From assembly GCF_002155145.1 (NCBI RefSeq), contig NZ_CP021323.1:1860001-1924000 (forward strand): a DNA stretch of 64,000 bases, given 5' to 3'. Made by a program: the position numbers and the translations under genes. Below are positions 55,939 through 64,000 of the stretch, piece by piece (position 1 is the first letter of the stretch; each line of letters opens with the position of its first letter). The notes beneath the pieces were generated by a model. The model searched no databases and was not told the origin of the DNA. It was given only the letters and a program-made list of their open reading frames with translations. This stretch comes from Kushneria konosiri (lineage in GTDB: Bacteria > Pseudomonadota > Gammaproteobacteria > Pseudomonadales > Halomonadaceae).

Positions 55939-57461
55939 ATGCGGCCTATGCGGCAGCCAAGGCAAAAAGCCTTTTGAAACCCTTTAAGGGTAATTTCTGA
56001 GCTGCCTGGGCGGCAGCCAACGGACATCGGTCGATGATGTCTGGGGCGTTGGTTTTCTGAGCTGCCTGTGCGGCAGCCAACTGATCGCTGCTTGTTACCA
56101 ATCAAGCCGATGTTTTCTGAGCTGCCTGTGCGGCAGCCAACGCGTACTCGTTCTCGAGCGTGGACACGTACCATTTCTGAGCTGCCTGTGCGGCAGCCAA
56201 CAACCGCCCCATGGGGTACGCCCTGTCACGGCATTTCTGAGCTGCCTGTGCGGCAGCCAACAAGCCGTGAGCCTTTCGCGAAGACGTGGAGCGTTTCTGA
56301 GCTGCCTGGGCGGCAGCCAACTACATCAAAGTCGACGCCGGCGACGGTCTCCCTTTCTGAGCTGCCTGGGCGGCAGCCAACACGGCCCACAGGTGCGCCT
56401 CAGCGATCGAGTCTTTCTGAGCTGCCTGGGCGGCAGCCAACCGTAATCGTTGACGACACACTGAACATGGGTGTTTCTGAGCTGCCTGGGCGGCAGCCAA
56501 CAGCTGGCGCAACACACCTAGCAAACCTGTGCCTTTCTGAGCTGCCTGGGCGGCAGCCAACTTGAGGGCGCGAAAGCAGGCCGAGCATCCGCATTTCTGA
56601 GCTGCCTGGGCGGCAGCCAACAACTGCCAGTGCTTTCCCAGCATTACCAGCCATTTCTGAGCTGCCTGGGCGGCAGCCAACGATGAGGCGACCAGCTACG
56701 CGGTGGACGATGATTTCTGAGCTGCCTGGGCGGCAGCCAACGTGTCACCTTCTGCAGTTGTCCAGCCGTTGATTTTCTGAGCTGCCTGGGCGGCAGCCAA
56801 CCACAGAACAGCTCCCATGCCTCGACGTGCTCCTTTCTGAGCTGCCTGGGCGGCAGCCAACGCGCCTTTTATCTTGCCCGAAAGAAAGTCCCATTTCTGA
56901 GCTGCCTGGGCGGCAGCCAACGCGCCCACCCTCCCAAATGTTGATCGAGCGCATTTCTGAGCTGCCTGGGCGGCAGCCAACGCAGGGTTGCCGCCACTTC
57001 CCAGAACGGCTTGTTTCTGAGCTGCCTGGGCGGCAGCCAACCTCAAGCTGCACCTGGAGGCCGAGGCCCGTGCTTTCTGAGCTGCCTGGGCGGCAGCCAA
57101 CTTGTACTGCTGGGACTCAGATTGATAGCGTTCTTTCTGAGCTGCCTGGGCGGCAGCCAACACTGTTGTGTTGCAAAGCCGCCGCCCGTCATGTTTCTGA
57201 GCTGCCTGGGCGGCAGCCAACGGCTCGGGCGCGCTCGAGCGGCTGGTCAAGCTTTTCTGAGCTGCCTGGGCGGCAGCCAACCCGCCCGTCATGGGCGACG
57301 CCTCCTCTGACATTTTCTGAGCTGCCTGGGCGGCAGCCAACATGGAGCCATTGACCGGGATCGACATTGTAATTTTCTGAGCTGCCTGGGCGGCAGCCAA
57401 CCTCAGCTGTGCGGTTATCTGGCGGGTGGTGTTTTTCTGAGCTGCCTGGGCGGCAGCCAAC
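55934..57461 (-). CRISPR. Type I-F CRISPR array, 26 repeats and 25 spacers
   Basis: Repeats are 28 nt and spacers exactly 32 nt, giving an unbroken 60-bp period from 55994 to 57461 (25 repeats), plus a degenerate terminal repeat at 55934-55961 (22 of 28 bases match). In crRNA direction (minus strand) the repeat begins GTTGGCTGCCGCCCAGGCAG and ends CTCAGAAA; CTGCC/GGCAG form the Cas6f hairpin with a 5-nt loop. The leader and cas genes lie on the right and the degenerate repeat on the left, so the newest spacers are near 57430. Four repeats (56054, 56114, 56174 and 56234) carry A instead of C at position 13 of the crRNA-direction repeat, the centre of the loop. The repeat family matches E. coli/Pseudomonas I-F repeats. 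Confidence 0.99.
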
Positions 57462-57590
57462 TAGATAAAAATATATTTAATGCCCGGTTTTTAAAGAGCT
57501 TTCGAGCCAATTACCCTATCGAACCCTTTTTCAAAGCCTTTCTATAAGTCATTGATTTTGCGAGCGTCGAAAAACGCTCGCAAAAAAGGG
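57462..57590 (-). promoter_or_regulatory. CRISPR leader
   Basis: An AT-rich 129-bp stretch between csy4 and the first repeat. It contains a TAGATAAAAATATATTTAAT segment at the repeat end and a TTTGCGAGCG / CGCTCGCAAA hairpin (57557-57584) next to the csy4 stop. The leader carries the array promoter and the integration signals in I-F systems. The hairpin lacks a T-run, so it is not a standard terminator. Confidence 0.85.
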
Positions 57591-58160
57591 TCAAAACCAG
57601 GGGATCGTGGCTTCGTGGCTCAGGCCGTAGTGGTTAAAGCGACCATTGGCGGGCTGTGATTGCGGCTTGCCGTGCTCGATAAAGAGGCAAAAGCGCTGCC
57701 GGGTCGAGCGACTGGCCAGTTCAACGAAGGGAAGCGAGATCTGCTTGCCCGCCACTCCGGCGTAGATCTCTCGAGCCTGTGCTTCGGATACGTCGTGACG
57801 CTTGGCATAGCGTCGGACCCGACTGGGGCTGCCGGTATTGAACTGCCGTCGCTGTACGACGCAATGATGCACTCCGGCCGGAACAGGCGCGATCTCACTG
57901 CACGCCACAAGCTCACGAAGCCCTTTCAGCCATGGTTGCGCCAACAGCGTCTCAAGACGCTTTTTTTCGCCATGAAGTCGGAGTCGGTCGCCTGGGGTGC
58001 GCGCTCGTACGCCGGTTTTGTGGTCAGGAAAACTGACGCCGATGTCATTGGCGTCAAGGTCCTGAAGCGTCCGATGCAGCTTGCCGTACAGCGCCCCCAT
58101 CAGCATGGGAGGGGGGAAGTCCGGGTCCGGCCTCAGCCGAATGTCCACATAATGGTCCAT
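57591..58160 (-). CDS. cas6f: CRISPR RNA endonuclease Cas6f (Csy4)
   Basis: This 189-residue protein cuts the pre-crRNA at the base of the repeat hairpin and stays bound to the 3' end of the crRNA. Catalytic H29 (GKLHRTL) is at the same number as in Pseudomonas aeruginosa Csy4. The Arg-rich helix is represented by RVRRYAKRH (about 114-122), which reads the repeat stem. The C terminus ends GLSHEATIPWF. It begins 3 nt after the csy3 stop, and its ribosome-binding sequence lies in the end of csy3. It is the last cas gene before the leader. Confidence 0.97.
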   Translation of the reverse strand: MDHYVDIRLRPDPDFPPPMLMGALYGKLHRTLQDLDANDIGVSFPDHKTGVRARTPGDRLRLHGEKKRLETLLAQPWLKGLRELVACSEIAPVPAGVHHCVVQRRQFNTGSPSRVRRYAKRHDVSEAQAREIYAGVAGKQISLPFVELASRSTRQRFCLFIEHGKPQSQPANGRFNHYGLSHEATIPWF

Positions 58161-58163
58161 GGT

Positions 58164-59198
58164 TTACCCCGCATCGCCGAAGACGCCGCCGCGGATCAGG
58201 GTCGCCATCACGAAGTGCTGGTTTTCGACCGACGGTGTTTGATCTTTTAACAACCAGTTGTCCAGCAGATTGTAGAAGTCGACCTTCTGCTTCGGCTGAC
58301 GGTAGGCCGCACCCTGCGTCGTGACCGAACCGTAGGGCTCCACGGCGATAGGGCCCAGGTCGGCGCCGTCTTCAGGGGCCGGATACCAGGTATCGATGGT
58401 ACGCAGGGCATTGCCGAGCTTTTGCGAGTGGATGGCGGCGTTTTTGTCGTCGCCAATGCTGTAGAGTGTTTTGCTCTTGTCACCGCGCGCGCGATCCAGA
58501 ATCAGCTCCTGGGACGGAAAGACTTCCTGACCGGTCCCCACGCGCGCGAACGCCACCACGTCGAGCAGCAGATACTGCTCGCCAGCGAGCGCGGCGGCGA
58601 TGCTCTCGCCCAGCTGGCGGGTATCTTCGGTGCCGGCGAAATCACGCATCGAGTGCTCGAGCGCGTCAAAGGTCCACGTCTTTTCCGCCTGACCGCCTTT
58701 CATCTGACGGACCGTGACCGCCACCTGCTCGGCGCCCATGCGGTTGCGCCAGAGAAAGCGACCGTTGGCAAGGTTGCAGGCATAGCGGTGCGCCAGCTCA
58801 TGAAAACCGTGTTCGCTGACGTAGCCGCTCACGGTTTGTTTGAGCTTGTGCTGATACTCGGCATTGTTGCAGGCGGAGGGTTTGCCGGCACCGGCCAGCA
58901 CGCGCAGGGTGAAACGCACCGCAAGCGTATCGGCGTTGTGGGGCAGGGCGGCGACATCAACAGTTTGAAGATTGGGGTTTTCAATGGCGGCGTCGAGTTT
59001 GGCCGGATCCTGATCCTTTGCCTTCAGTCGGTTGGAAATGGTGCCACGCACCGATTTCTCGCGAACCGGAATGCCGGGCCATGTCATGTATTGCTCGCGT
59101 GCGTCCCATGAGCCTGCGCTGAACAGCGCATCGGAAGGGTCGAGCTTGCGCTCGAATGCGAGGACGGAGGCAGTCTTGAGAGCGTCACTTTTAGCCAT
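58164..59198 (-). CDS. csy3: CRISPR Cascade backbone protein Cas7f (Csy3)
   Basis: The 344-residue RAMP-fold subunit polymerises along the crRNA as six copies in the I-F surveillance complex. The opening [23 protein letters not shown] and the [21 protein letters not shown] block are typical Csy3 sequence. GGAG precedes the ATG. It follows csy2 by 17 nt and precedes csy4 by 3 nt. Confidence 0.97.
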   Translation of the reverse strand: MAKSDALKTASVLAFERKLDPSDALFSAGSWDAREQYMTWPGIPVREKSVRGTISNRLKAKDQDPAKLDAAIENPNLQTVDVAALPHNADTLAVRFTLRVLAGAGKPSACNNAEYQHKLKQTVSGYVSEHGFHELAHRYACNLANGRFLWRNRMGAEQVAVTVRQMKGGQAEKTWTFDALEHSMRDFAGTEDTRQLGESIAAALAGEQYLLLDVVAFARVGTGQEVFPSQELILDRARGDKSKTLYSIGDDKNAAIHSQKLGNALRTIDTWYPAPEDGADLGPIAVEPYGSVTTQGAAYRQPKQKVDFYNLLDNWLLKDQTPSVENQHFVMATLIRGGVFGDAG

Positions 59199-59215
59199 GG
59201 TGTTCTCCTTGATGA

Positions 59216-60208
59216 TCAGTCGTTGTCAGCGTGGGTAAGGACATAGTCGTTGGTCAGGCGATAGACGCCGCGTTCAAGATCGTTGTTGACGAACCACAGC
59301 AGTGCATCGGCCGAACGCAGGCGGTGCGGGCTGACCCACTCGCCGATTGAATAGAGGCTTTCGACGAACTGAAACGGCACGCTCGGATCGCGGGCATTGG
59401 CAACGTCGCCGGGATCAAACAGTTCGGAAATGGCGCCGTAGCCGACCGGAATCGGCACCAGCCAGCCGGGGTAGGGGCGGCGAATCCCCCACGTCGCCAC
59501 GTCCTTGTCCTGACCATTTGAATCCTGCTGTGTCTCGATCCGGCACTCATGATTTAAACGGCAGAGGTCGAGCCAGGCATCGAGCGCGGTGGCACTGTCG
59601 TTCGTGGCCTTTAGCGTTTCGGTGTGCTCGGTCAGATAGTCATCGCGCAGCACCAGTGCAAATCCGGGCAGCAGCCGACGTTTGAGCCGGCGCCATTGCC
59701 TGGCGCGCTTTTCCTCGTCGGCATCGAAAGTGATCAGTTCGGGACGCTGACGTGTCGAATCGCTCAGGGGTGGCATCACGCTGCCGCCGGCAATGCGCAT
59801 ACCCTGCACCTGTTCGAATAATCGCCTGGCGATATCCAGGCGGCGCTCAATGCTGGCGAGGTCATCGCCATCGGACTCGACGCCGATCAGTAGCGAGACC
59901 TCCAGGTGCGCACGCCCCTCTTCGACGATGGCCGCCGTGTTGCCAGACTTGTCCACCGGGTTGCGCGTGAGGTGGAATGCCCTGGTGAAACCGCCCTCTA
60001 TCACCTGCGGTTCGATGTGATGACACACCACACCGATACCTTCGAAGAGAAGCTTGATATCTTCGGGCAGGTGGCGCTCCAGTGCATGAATCGCGCCCAT
60101 GAACGCGCTCATGGCGGGAAAACCCCATGTCATGGCGCTCGAGATGGCATTAGCGTTTTGAATGCGCAGGCGCGGCAGGATGAGAAGATGCTGGATAGGC
60201 TCGGTCAC
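59216..60208 (-). CDS. csy2: CRISPR Cascade subunit Cas5f (Csy2)
   Basis: This 330-residue subunit pairs with Csy1 at the 5' handle of the crRNA. The opening [32 protein letters not shown] is split here as [13 protein letters not shown] and [10 protein letters not shown], characteristic of Csy2. The start is GTG at 60208, forming GTGA with the csy1 stop (4-nt overlap). The protein is full length, with no break. Confidence 0.96.
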   Translation of the reverse strand: MTEPIQHLLILPRLRIQNANAISSAMTWGFPAMSAFMGAIHALERHLPEDIKLLFEGIGVVCHHIEPQVIEGGFTRAFHLTRNPVDKSGNTAAIVEEGRAHLEVSLLIGVESDGDDLASIERRLDIARRLFEQVQGMRIAGGSVMPPLSDSTRQRPELITFDADEEKRARQWRRLKRRLLPGFALVLRDDYLTEHTETLKATNDSATALDAWLDLCRLNHECRIETQQDSNGQDKDVATWGIRRPYPGWLVPIPVGYGAISELFDPGDVANARDPSVPFQFVESLYSIGEWVSPHRLRSADALLWFVNNDLERGVYRLTNDYVLTHADND

Positions 60209-61551
60209 GCTGCGTCTCCTTCGGCTTCGTCGTCATCACGCAGAACGTCCTGCAGGTCGTCGAGCTGGCGGCGGAAGCTTTTCAGCACGCCATCGAACCG
60301 GTTTTTCCAGTGTTCGTGCTCAACGTCGCCAAGGTTAAGAGAGCTTTTGCGGTTCAGCGCGCGATTGAGCCACACGGCGGCTCGTTGACGGATGTCCTCG
60401 TGCCATTCGGTCTTTCGGCGAGCCTCGGCAAACTCAACATCCTGCTCGGCGCGTCCGGGGTCGAGCCAGTACTGCTCTTCCGGTGCGAGCTGACAGCGTT
60501 CGTCGGTTGTCCATCCGGCCTGAATCGAATGAATGTCGAAAGTGAACAGCATCAACTCGTCGACCAGCATGGCGGTCAGGTCGTCGCGCAGATCGCGTGT
60601 ATGCATGTTCGCCGCGGGGTCGGATTCGAGAAAGCGCTTGAGGTCATCGAGCGTGCGTCGGACGTTCTGACGCCGGCCAAACGTTTGAAACGCATCGCGC
60701 ATGGGGGGGTAAACATCGCGTGATTGCCAGTGGGGCGGTAGTGAGGCGAGCAGGTAGTTCTGGCCGCCGCGCTCGCTATTGAGCTGGGAGATATTCTGCG
60801 GCTTGGTGCCGCCGAATTTCTGCACGGCCAGATTGAGATAGTCGGCGTAACCGCCTTCAAACACTGCATTGTCTCGCCGCGCTTTACGACCGGCTTTGGC
60901 ACGTTCGCCGAAGCGCGCCTCGCTCAGCTGTGCGTAGAAGGGATGCGCCAGGGCCGTGGCATAGAGCGGCGACAGCAGGCGATAGTTTGCATCCTCGCAG
61001 GGATCATCACCGACCAGCCAGTACAGCTGTTTGCCGCGCGCGTGAGAGCTCGGTGTACCCTTGGGTTCGACGATATCTGCGAAGGCCTGCACCCAGGACT
61101 GTGCCTCGTCGCAGTCGTCACTGAGCGCTTCTATCAGGGCTTTATCGCCTTCCAGCGCCCGCTCCAGCAGGGAGCGTCCTTCCCACTGAAGCTTCAGGAA
61201 CTTGTAGACGTCCAGGGCGGCTGCATTGCCGACCACATCGCCATCAAAATTGACAGGTAGGCAGTGGCTGCCGACCAGCGCGCTGCGCTCGAGCTGGCCG
61301 GGCTCTACGTAGAGATTGGTGCCTTTGGCGTCCGGGTGAATCGCCTTGAGTGAATGGGTGACCACCTGAAGCTGACTGACGCGTCGTGCGGCGTCGGCCA
61401 GCCAGGCCTGCGGCTCGAACTGCTGCTGCAATTTGAGATAAGCGGGATCATCCGGGGCAAGCTTTTCCGTTTTGGTCTGAAAACGGTCTCGGATAAAGCC
61501 ATGAAGCAACGCTTTTAGTGATGGCGGTGGGCTATCGACTGGTTCTGACAT
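60205..61551 (-). CDS. csy1: CRISPR Cascade large subunit Cas8f (Csy1)
   Basis: This 448-residue subunit recognises the PAM and recruits Cas3 in the I-F complex. The sequence from SLKALLHGFIRDRFQTKTEKL on, the NLYVEPGQLERSALVGS region and GGTKPQNISQLNSERGGQNYLLASLPP (quoted in pieces as GGTKPQNISQLN) are family typical. The ATG at 61551 with GGGGGAAGC upstream is preferred. An ATG at 61581 overlaps the cas3 stop as ATGA and would add 10 residues. It overlaps csy2 by 4 nt. Confidence 0.95.
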   Translation of the reverse strand: MSEPVDSPPPSLKALLHGFIRDRFQTKTEKLAPDDPAYLKLQQQFEPQAWLADAARRVSQLQVVTHSLKAIHPDAKGTNLYVEPGQLERSALVGSHCLPVNFDGDVVGNAAALDVYKFLKLQWEGRSLLERALEGDKALIEALSDDCDEAQSWVQAFADIVEPKGTPSSHARGKQLYWLVGDDPCEDANYRLLSPLYATALAHPFYAQLSEARFGERAKAGRKARRDNAVFEGGYADYLNLAVQKFGGTKPQNISQLNSERGGQNYLLASLPPHWQSRDVYPPMRDAFQTFGRRQNVRRTLDDLKRFLESDPAANMHTRDLRDDLTAMLVDELMLFTFDIHSIQAGWTTDERCQLAPEEQYWLDPGRAEQDVEFAEARRKTEWHEDIRQRAAVWLNRALNRKSSLNLGDVEHEHWKNRFDGVLKSFRRQLDDLQDVLRDDDEAEGDAA

Positions 61552-61577
61552 GCTTCCCCCATTGATAGAGTTGATGG

Positions 61578-64000
61578 TCATTTCCTCCTCACAAATCCCA
61601 GCGCGGGATGAAAGTGCCATCCCTGCGGGGCGCGATCGGGTTTTAAACGAATGCGGCCAAAGCGCTCCGCGCAACGCGTCAGCGTCATGTCCATGGCATC
61701 GGCTTGTTCGGTCAGCGCAGCAATGTAGTCGTGCTCGTTCCAGGGTGTGATGCGAGGATTCATCAGTCCCTCGTCTGACAGACGATCCAGCTCGGACTCA
61801 GTCGGTATCAGCCTTTCCTCTTTGCCATCCTGCTCTATACGTCGAAATCCATAATTCTCTTCGCTCTCATCCGGATACAGCACGAATTCGGCATCCGGTT
61901 CGTTATCCTCGCGAAAGGGTTGTTGCTGGATTGGCACGGCGCTCAACGACATCGCTGACGGCCGATAAAATAGATAAGCGCCCAGATGGATCGGTTTCCT
62001 GCGACGGGAGCGTCGCTGTTCGTATGCGGATAGGTCTGCAACGCCTTCGACCATCAGCGCCCTGAGTCGCGCGTGCTCCAGATCGACCAGCCTGGTCGCG
62101 GGTTCAGGCGGCTCGGCCGCCAGCAGTCGAGGTCGGGAGTCGATGACGTCAATCTCTTCATCGCGCAGTAGCGCGGTGAGCCGGTGCTTGCTCAGCGGCC
62201 ATACCTGTTCTGTCTCAAAGCCGGGGCGGCAGAAGGCCGGGCGCTTGCGCGAAAGATGACGCACGTTGGCATCGAGCAGCGCAATATTGGAGGCAGTGAC
62301 AGGCTCATGGCGGTGACGACGTACACGTCCGGCAAGCTGAATAATCGAGCGCATGGACGATGGCTCAACCACAGCCCAATCGTAGTCATGATCCCGCCCT
62401 ACCTCGGTTACCGGTGAGCCGAGCACGATAAACAGGTGGTCCCTGGGCTTGCCATTTAACCGCTGGCGAATATCCGGCAGCTCGAATACGGCCTCGGGCA
62501 CGCGTCGATCGAGTGCCTGATCCAGCCGATACTCCAGGCGCGAGCGCAGCAACAGCGGAAACTGAGAGTGGTAGACGCAGAGATGAATCTGCGTGCCCTT
62601 GGGAATCTCGGCGCGGTAGAGGGCCTGTGCCACCGCCACCAGCGGCTCGATGTTGGCCATGCGTATCAGGCCGAAACTGACGCGCTTGCCGCTGTTCGGG
62701 TCGATGCTGTGGTGGTGCCGGTGAAGCGTCATGGCCTCTTCAAGGACCGTACCGGCCACGGCATCATGCACGTCATCAGGATGGGGCGAGGCGGCGGAGA
62801 TCGGGACGATATAACCCCGTCGGCGTGGCGTCAGTGCGGCAAGTTTCGAGGCGCGCTGACGAGCAAATGTCTCATGCGCAGCGTCAAATGCCTCGCCCCT
62901 GGCGCAGTGTTGATGCGTGCAGCCGTGCTCGTCGAACCAAGCACACACTGGATTAACCGGAGCGCCGGGCATGCCACGGTGGCGCTGATATTCGGCGCGG
63001 CCTTCCCGATAGGCATCGAATAAACCACGCACCAATGCCGGCGGCAGGGTGGCGGAAGAGAGCAGCACGCGCGAGCCCAGCAGGCCGGTCCAGTAGACCA
63101 GCCTTGTCAGCGCAGGCAGATCATCAATATCGAAGTCATCCGGCTCATCCAGTACCAGATCGCCACTCATTAAACGCAGCATGGGAGCGATTTGGTGGCC
63201 GCCTCGGAGGCTTTCCGTCGCGGGCATCAGATGATCGATGGTGCACACCAGCACAGGCGCCTGAATCAATGCCTGTGCCTGTGGATCTGCCACGATCCTG
63301 CCCAGCACGCGGTGCGCCTCAGGGTCGCCTTCAAACACCACGTGACTCTCATCATCGAGCAGCTCGGCGCGGGACTCCGAGCCGCCGGATCTCTGCTGAT
63401 GTTCAAACAGCGCGCGGCTGGCGCTACCGCCCACCCGAATGGCCAGTTCGTCACCATTCAGCCCGAGCCGTTCGCGATAGGCCTGCCCGGTCTGCAGGGT
63501 CAGGGTGCGCAGGCCGAGTGCAATCGAGAAGCGCGCGCCGGTCTCCGGATCCGCCAGCGCGTAGAGAATACGGCCGTTGGCGATGGTCTTGCCGCAGCCG
63601 GTCGAGGCCATGTTGATGCCAAAAAAGCCATGCTCATGGGCCTTGTTGCGTAGCCCTGCCGCCAGGTCGTACGCCTTGTCCTGCCAGCGAAAACGCGCGT
63701 CGCGGCTGCGGGCCCTGAATCCTTTATGACGGGCGATGCGTGGCAGCGCCGAGGTCATGTCCGGCAGGTGATGGATGATCTCACCGGTCGCCCGCACCAC
63801 GCCCAGAAGATGCTCGATCAACGGCTGGCACAGATGACGTTTGCCATTAATGAACGTGGTGTTGGCGTACAGTGGGCCGGTCCACTGACCGTCCAGACGC
63901 CCTTTGTCGGTCAGACTGGAGTAATGGTGGTCTGCCAGCATCAGCGCCAGCCGTGCCAAGTGCATCACCCAGGGCGATTCGAGCGGCGGTGTTTCCCAGC
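61578..64000 (-). CDS. cas3: Cas3 helicase-nuclease of type I-F (partial, likely Cas2-3 fusion)
   Basis: The frame is open from the window edge and ends at 61578, giving more than 800 residues. The HD-type LADHHYSSL sequence is near the visible start. Helicase motif I MASTGCGKTIANG, motif II LVLDEPDDFD, motif III SSATLPP and the conserved QLAGRVRRH motif VI are all present in order. In type I-F, Cas3 carries an N-terminal Cas2 domain; that part would lie beyond the window, as would cas1. It degrades DNA bound by the Csy complex and also takes part in primed adaptation. It is coupled to csy1 with no gap. Confidence 0.96.
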   Translation of the reverse strand, partial: WETPPLESPWVMHLARLALMLADHHYSSLTDKGRLDGQWTGPLYANTTFINGKRHLCQPLIEHLLGVVRATGEIIHHLPDMTSALPRIARHKGFRARSRDARFRWQDKAYDLAAGLRNKAHEHGFFGINMASTGCGKTIANGRILYALADPETGARFSIALGLRTLTLQTGQAYRERLGLNGDELAIRVGGSASRALFEHQQRSGGSESRAELLDDESHVVFEGDPEAHRVLGRIVADPQAQALIQAPVLVCTIDHLMPATESLRGGHQIAPMLRLMSGDLVLDEPDDFDIDDLPALTRLVYWTGLLGSRVLLSSATLPPALVRGLFDAYREGRAEYQRHRGMPGAPVNPVCAWFDEHGCTHQHCARGEAFDAAHETFARQRASKLAALTPRRRGYIVPISAASPHPDDVHDAVAGTVLEEAMTLHRHHHSIDPNSGKRVSFGLIRMANIEPLVAVAQALYRAEIPKGTQIHLCVYHSQFPLLLRSRLEYRLDQALDRRVPEAVFELPDIRQRLNGKPRDHLFIVLGSPVTEVGRDHDYDWAVVEPSSMRSIIQLAGRVRRHRHEPVTASNIALLDANVRHLSRKRPAFCRPGFETEQVWPLSKHRLTALLRDEEIDVIDSRPRLLAAEPPEPATRLVDLEHARLRALMVEGVADLSAYEQRRSRRRKPIHLGAYLFYRPSAMSLSAVPIQQQPFREDNEPDAEFVLYPDESEENYGFRRIEQDGKEERLIPTESELDRLSDEGLMNPRITPWNEHDYIAALTEQADAMDMTLTRCAERFGRIRLKPDRAPQGWHFHPALGFVRRK

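Noticed and set aside
56068-57460. Long open frames with repeats of LAAAQAAQK, SELPGRQPT or VGCRPGSSE on both strands
   Set aside because: They are produced by the CRISPR array: the 60-bp period is a multiple of three and the repeat has no stop in these frames. They are not proteins.
57557-57584. Intrinsic terminator after csy4
   Set aside because: The stem is good, but there is no T-run after it in the minus direction. It is kept only as a structural note in the leader.

Overview
The window is GC-rich, densely packed gammaproteobacterial chromosome. The gene mix fits Halomonadaceae (Halomonas/Kushneria type): divergent polA neighbour, TRAP dicarboxylate transport, DUF3618/holin-like envelope operon, hydroxamate siderophore locus, PaoABC-like oxidoreductases and a type I-F CRISPR-Cas system. 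This placement is inferred from gene content; no rRNA or other taxonomic marker is present.

Layout. 1-8160: DNA polymerase I, a chemoreceptor, a META-domain lipoprotein, a Crp/Fnr regulator and 6-phosphogluconate dehydrogenase. 8159-11275: a LysR regulator divergent from a CaiB-type CoA-transferase and a citrate-lyase-beta-like CoA lyase. 11328-22567: an iron locus with an MFS exporter, a siderophore-interacting reductase, an ECF sigma factor, a three-gene desferrioxamine/bisucaberin-type pathway (dfoJ-dfoA-dfoC, with DfoC an acyltransferase-NIS synthetase fusion) and a divergent TonB receptor. Fur-box-like sites lie in front of the biosynthetic genes, the receptor and the reductase. 22770-28618: an unknown membrane protein, a DctPQM TRAP transporter and class I fumarase, a coherent C4-dicarboxylate uptake and use unit. 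28787-33595: a small membrane protein and a gluconate/idonate module (GntP permease, two ketogluconate-pathway dehydrogenases and a 2-hydroxyacid dehydrogenase). 33792-36962: an aldo/keto reductase with an internal stop, then an operon of envelope-stress-type small proteins.

37296-49964: a TetR regulator, two tandem PaoABC-like molybdenum hydroxylase operons (the first without and the second with a Tat signal), a PuuE-like deacetylase and two CobW-family GTPases, each preceded by a Zur-box-like palindrome. 49986-55876: a PACE efflux protein divergent from a LysR regulator, a PilZ/HD-GYP protein split by a frameshift, and catalase-peroxidase KatG. 55934-64000: a type I-F CRISPR array of 26 repeats and 25 spacers with an exact 60-bp period, then csy4, csy3, csy2, csy1 and cas3 on the minus strand. 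Cas3 runs off the window, so cas1 is not visible.

Points that stand out: (i) two spacers (57162-57193 and 57282-57313) overlap by 12 nt, and the merged sequence places a CC PAM exactly where type I-F requires it; (ii) a block of repeats carries a variant base at the centre of the Cas6f hairpin loop; (iii) three genes each lack one base in a G/C homopolymer tract, which suggests assembly error, while a fourth has a Trp-to-stop change; (iv) paired aldehyde-oxidoreductase operons appear to be destined for different compartments; (v) putative Zur control of two GTPase metallochaperones. No wholly unknown multi-gene system was recognised. The least explained gene is the predicted membrane protein at 22770-23891.
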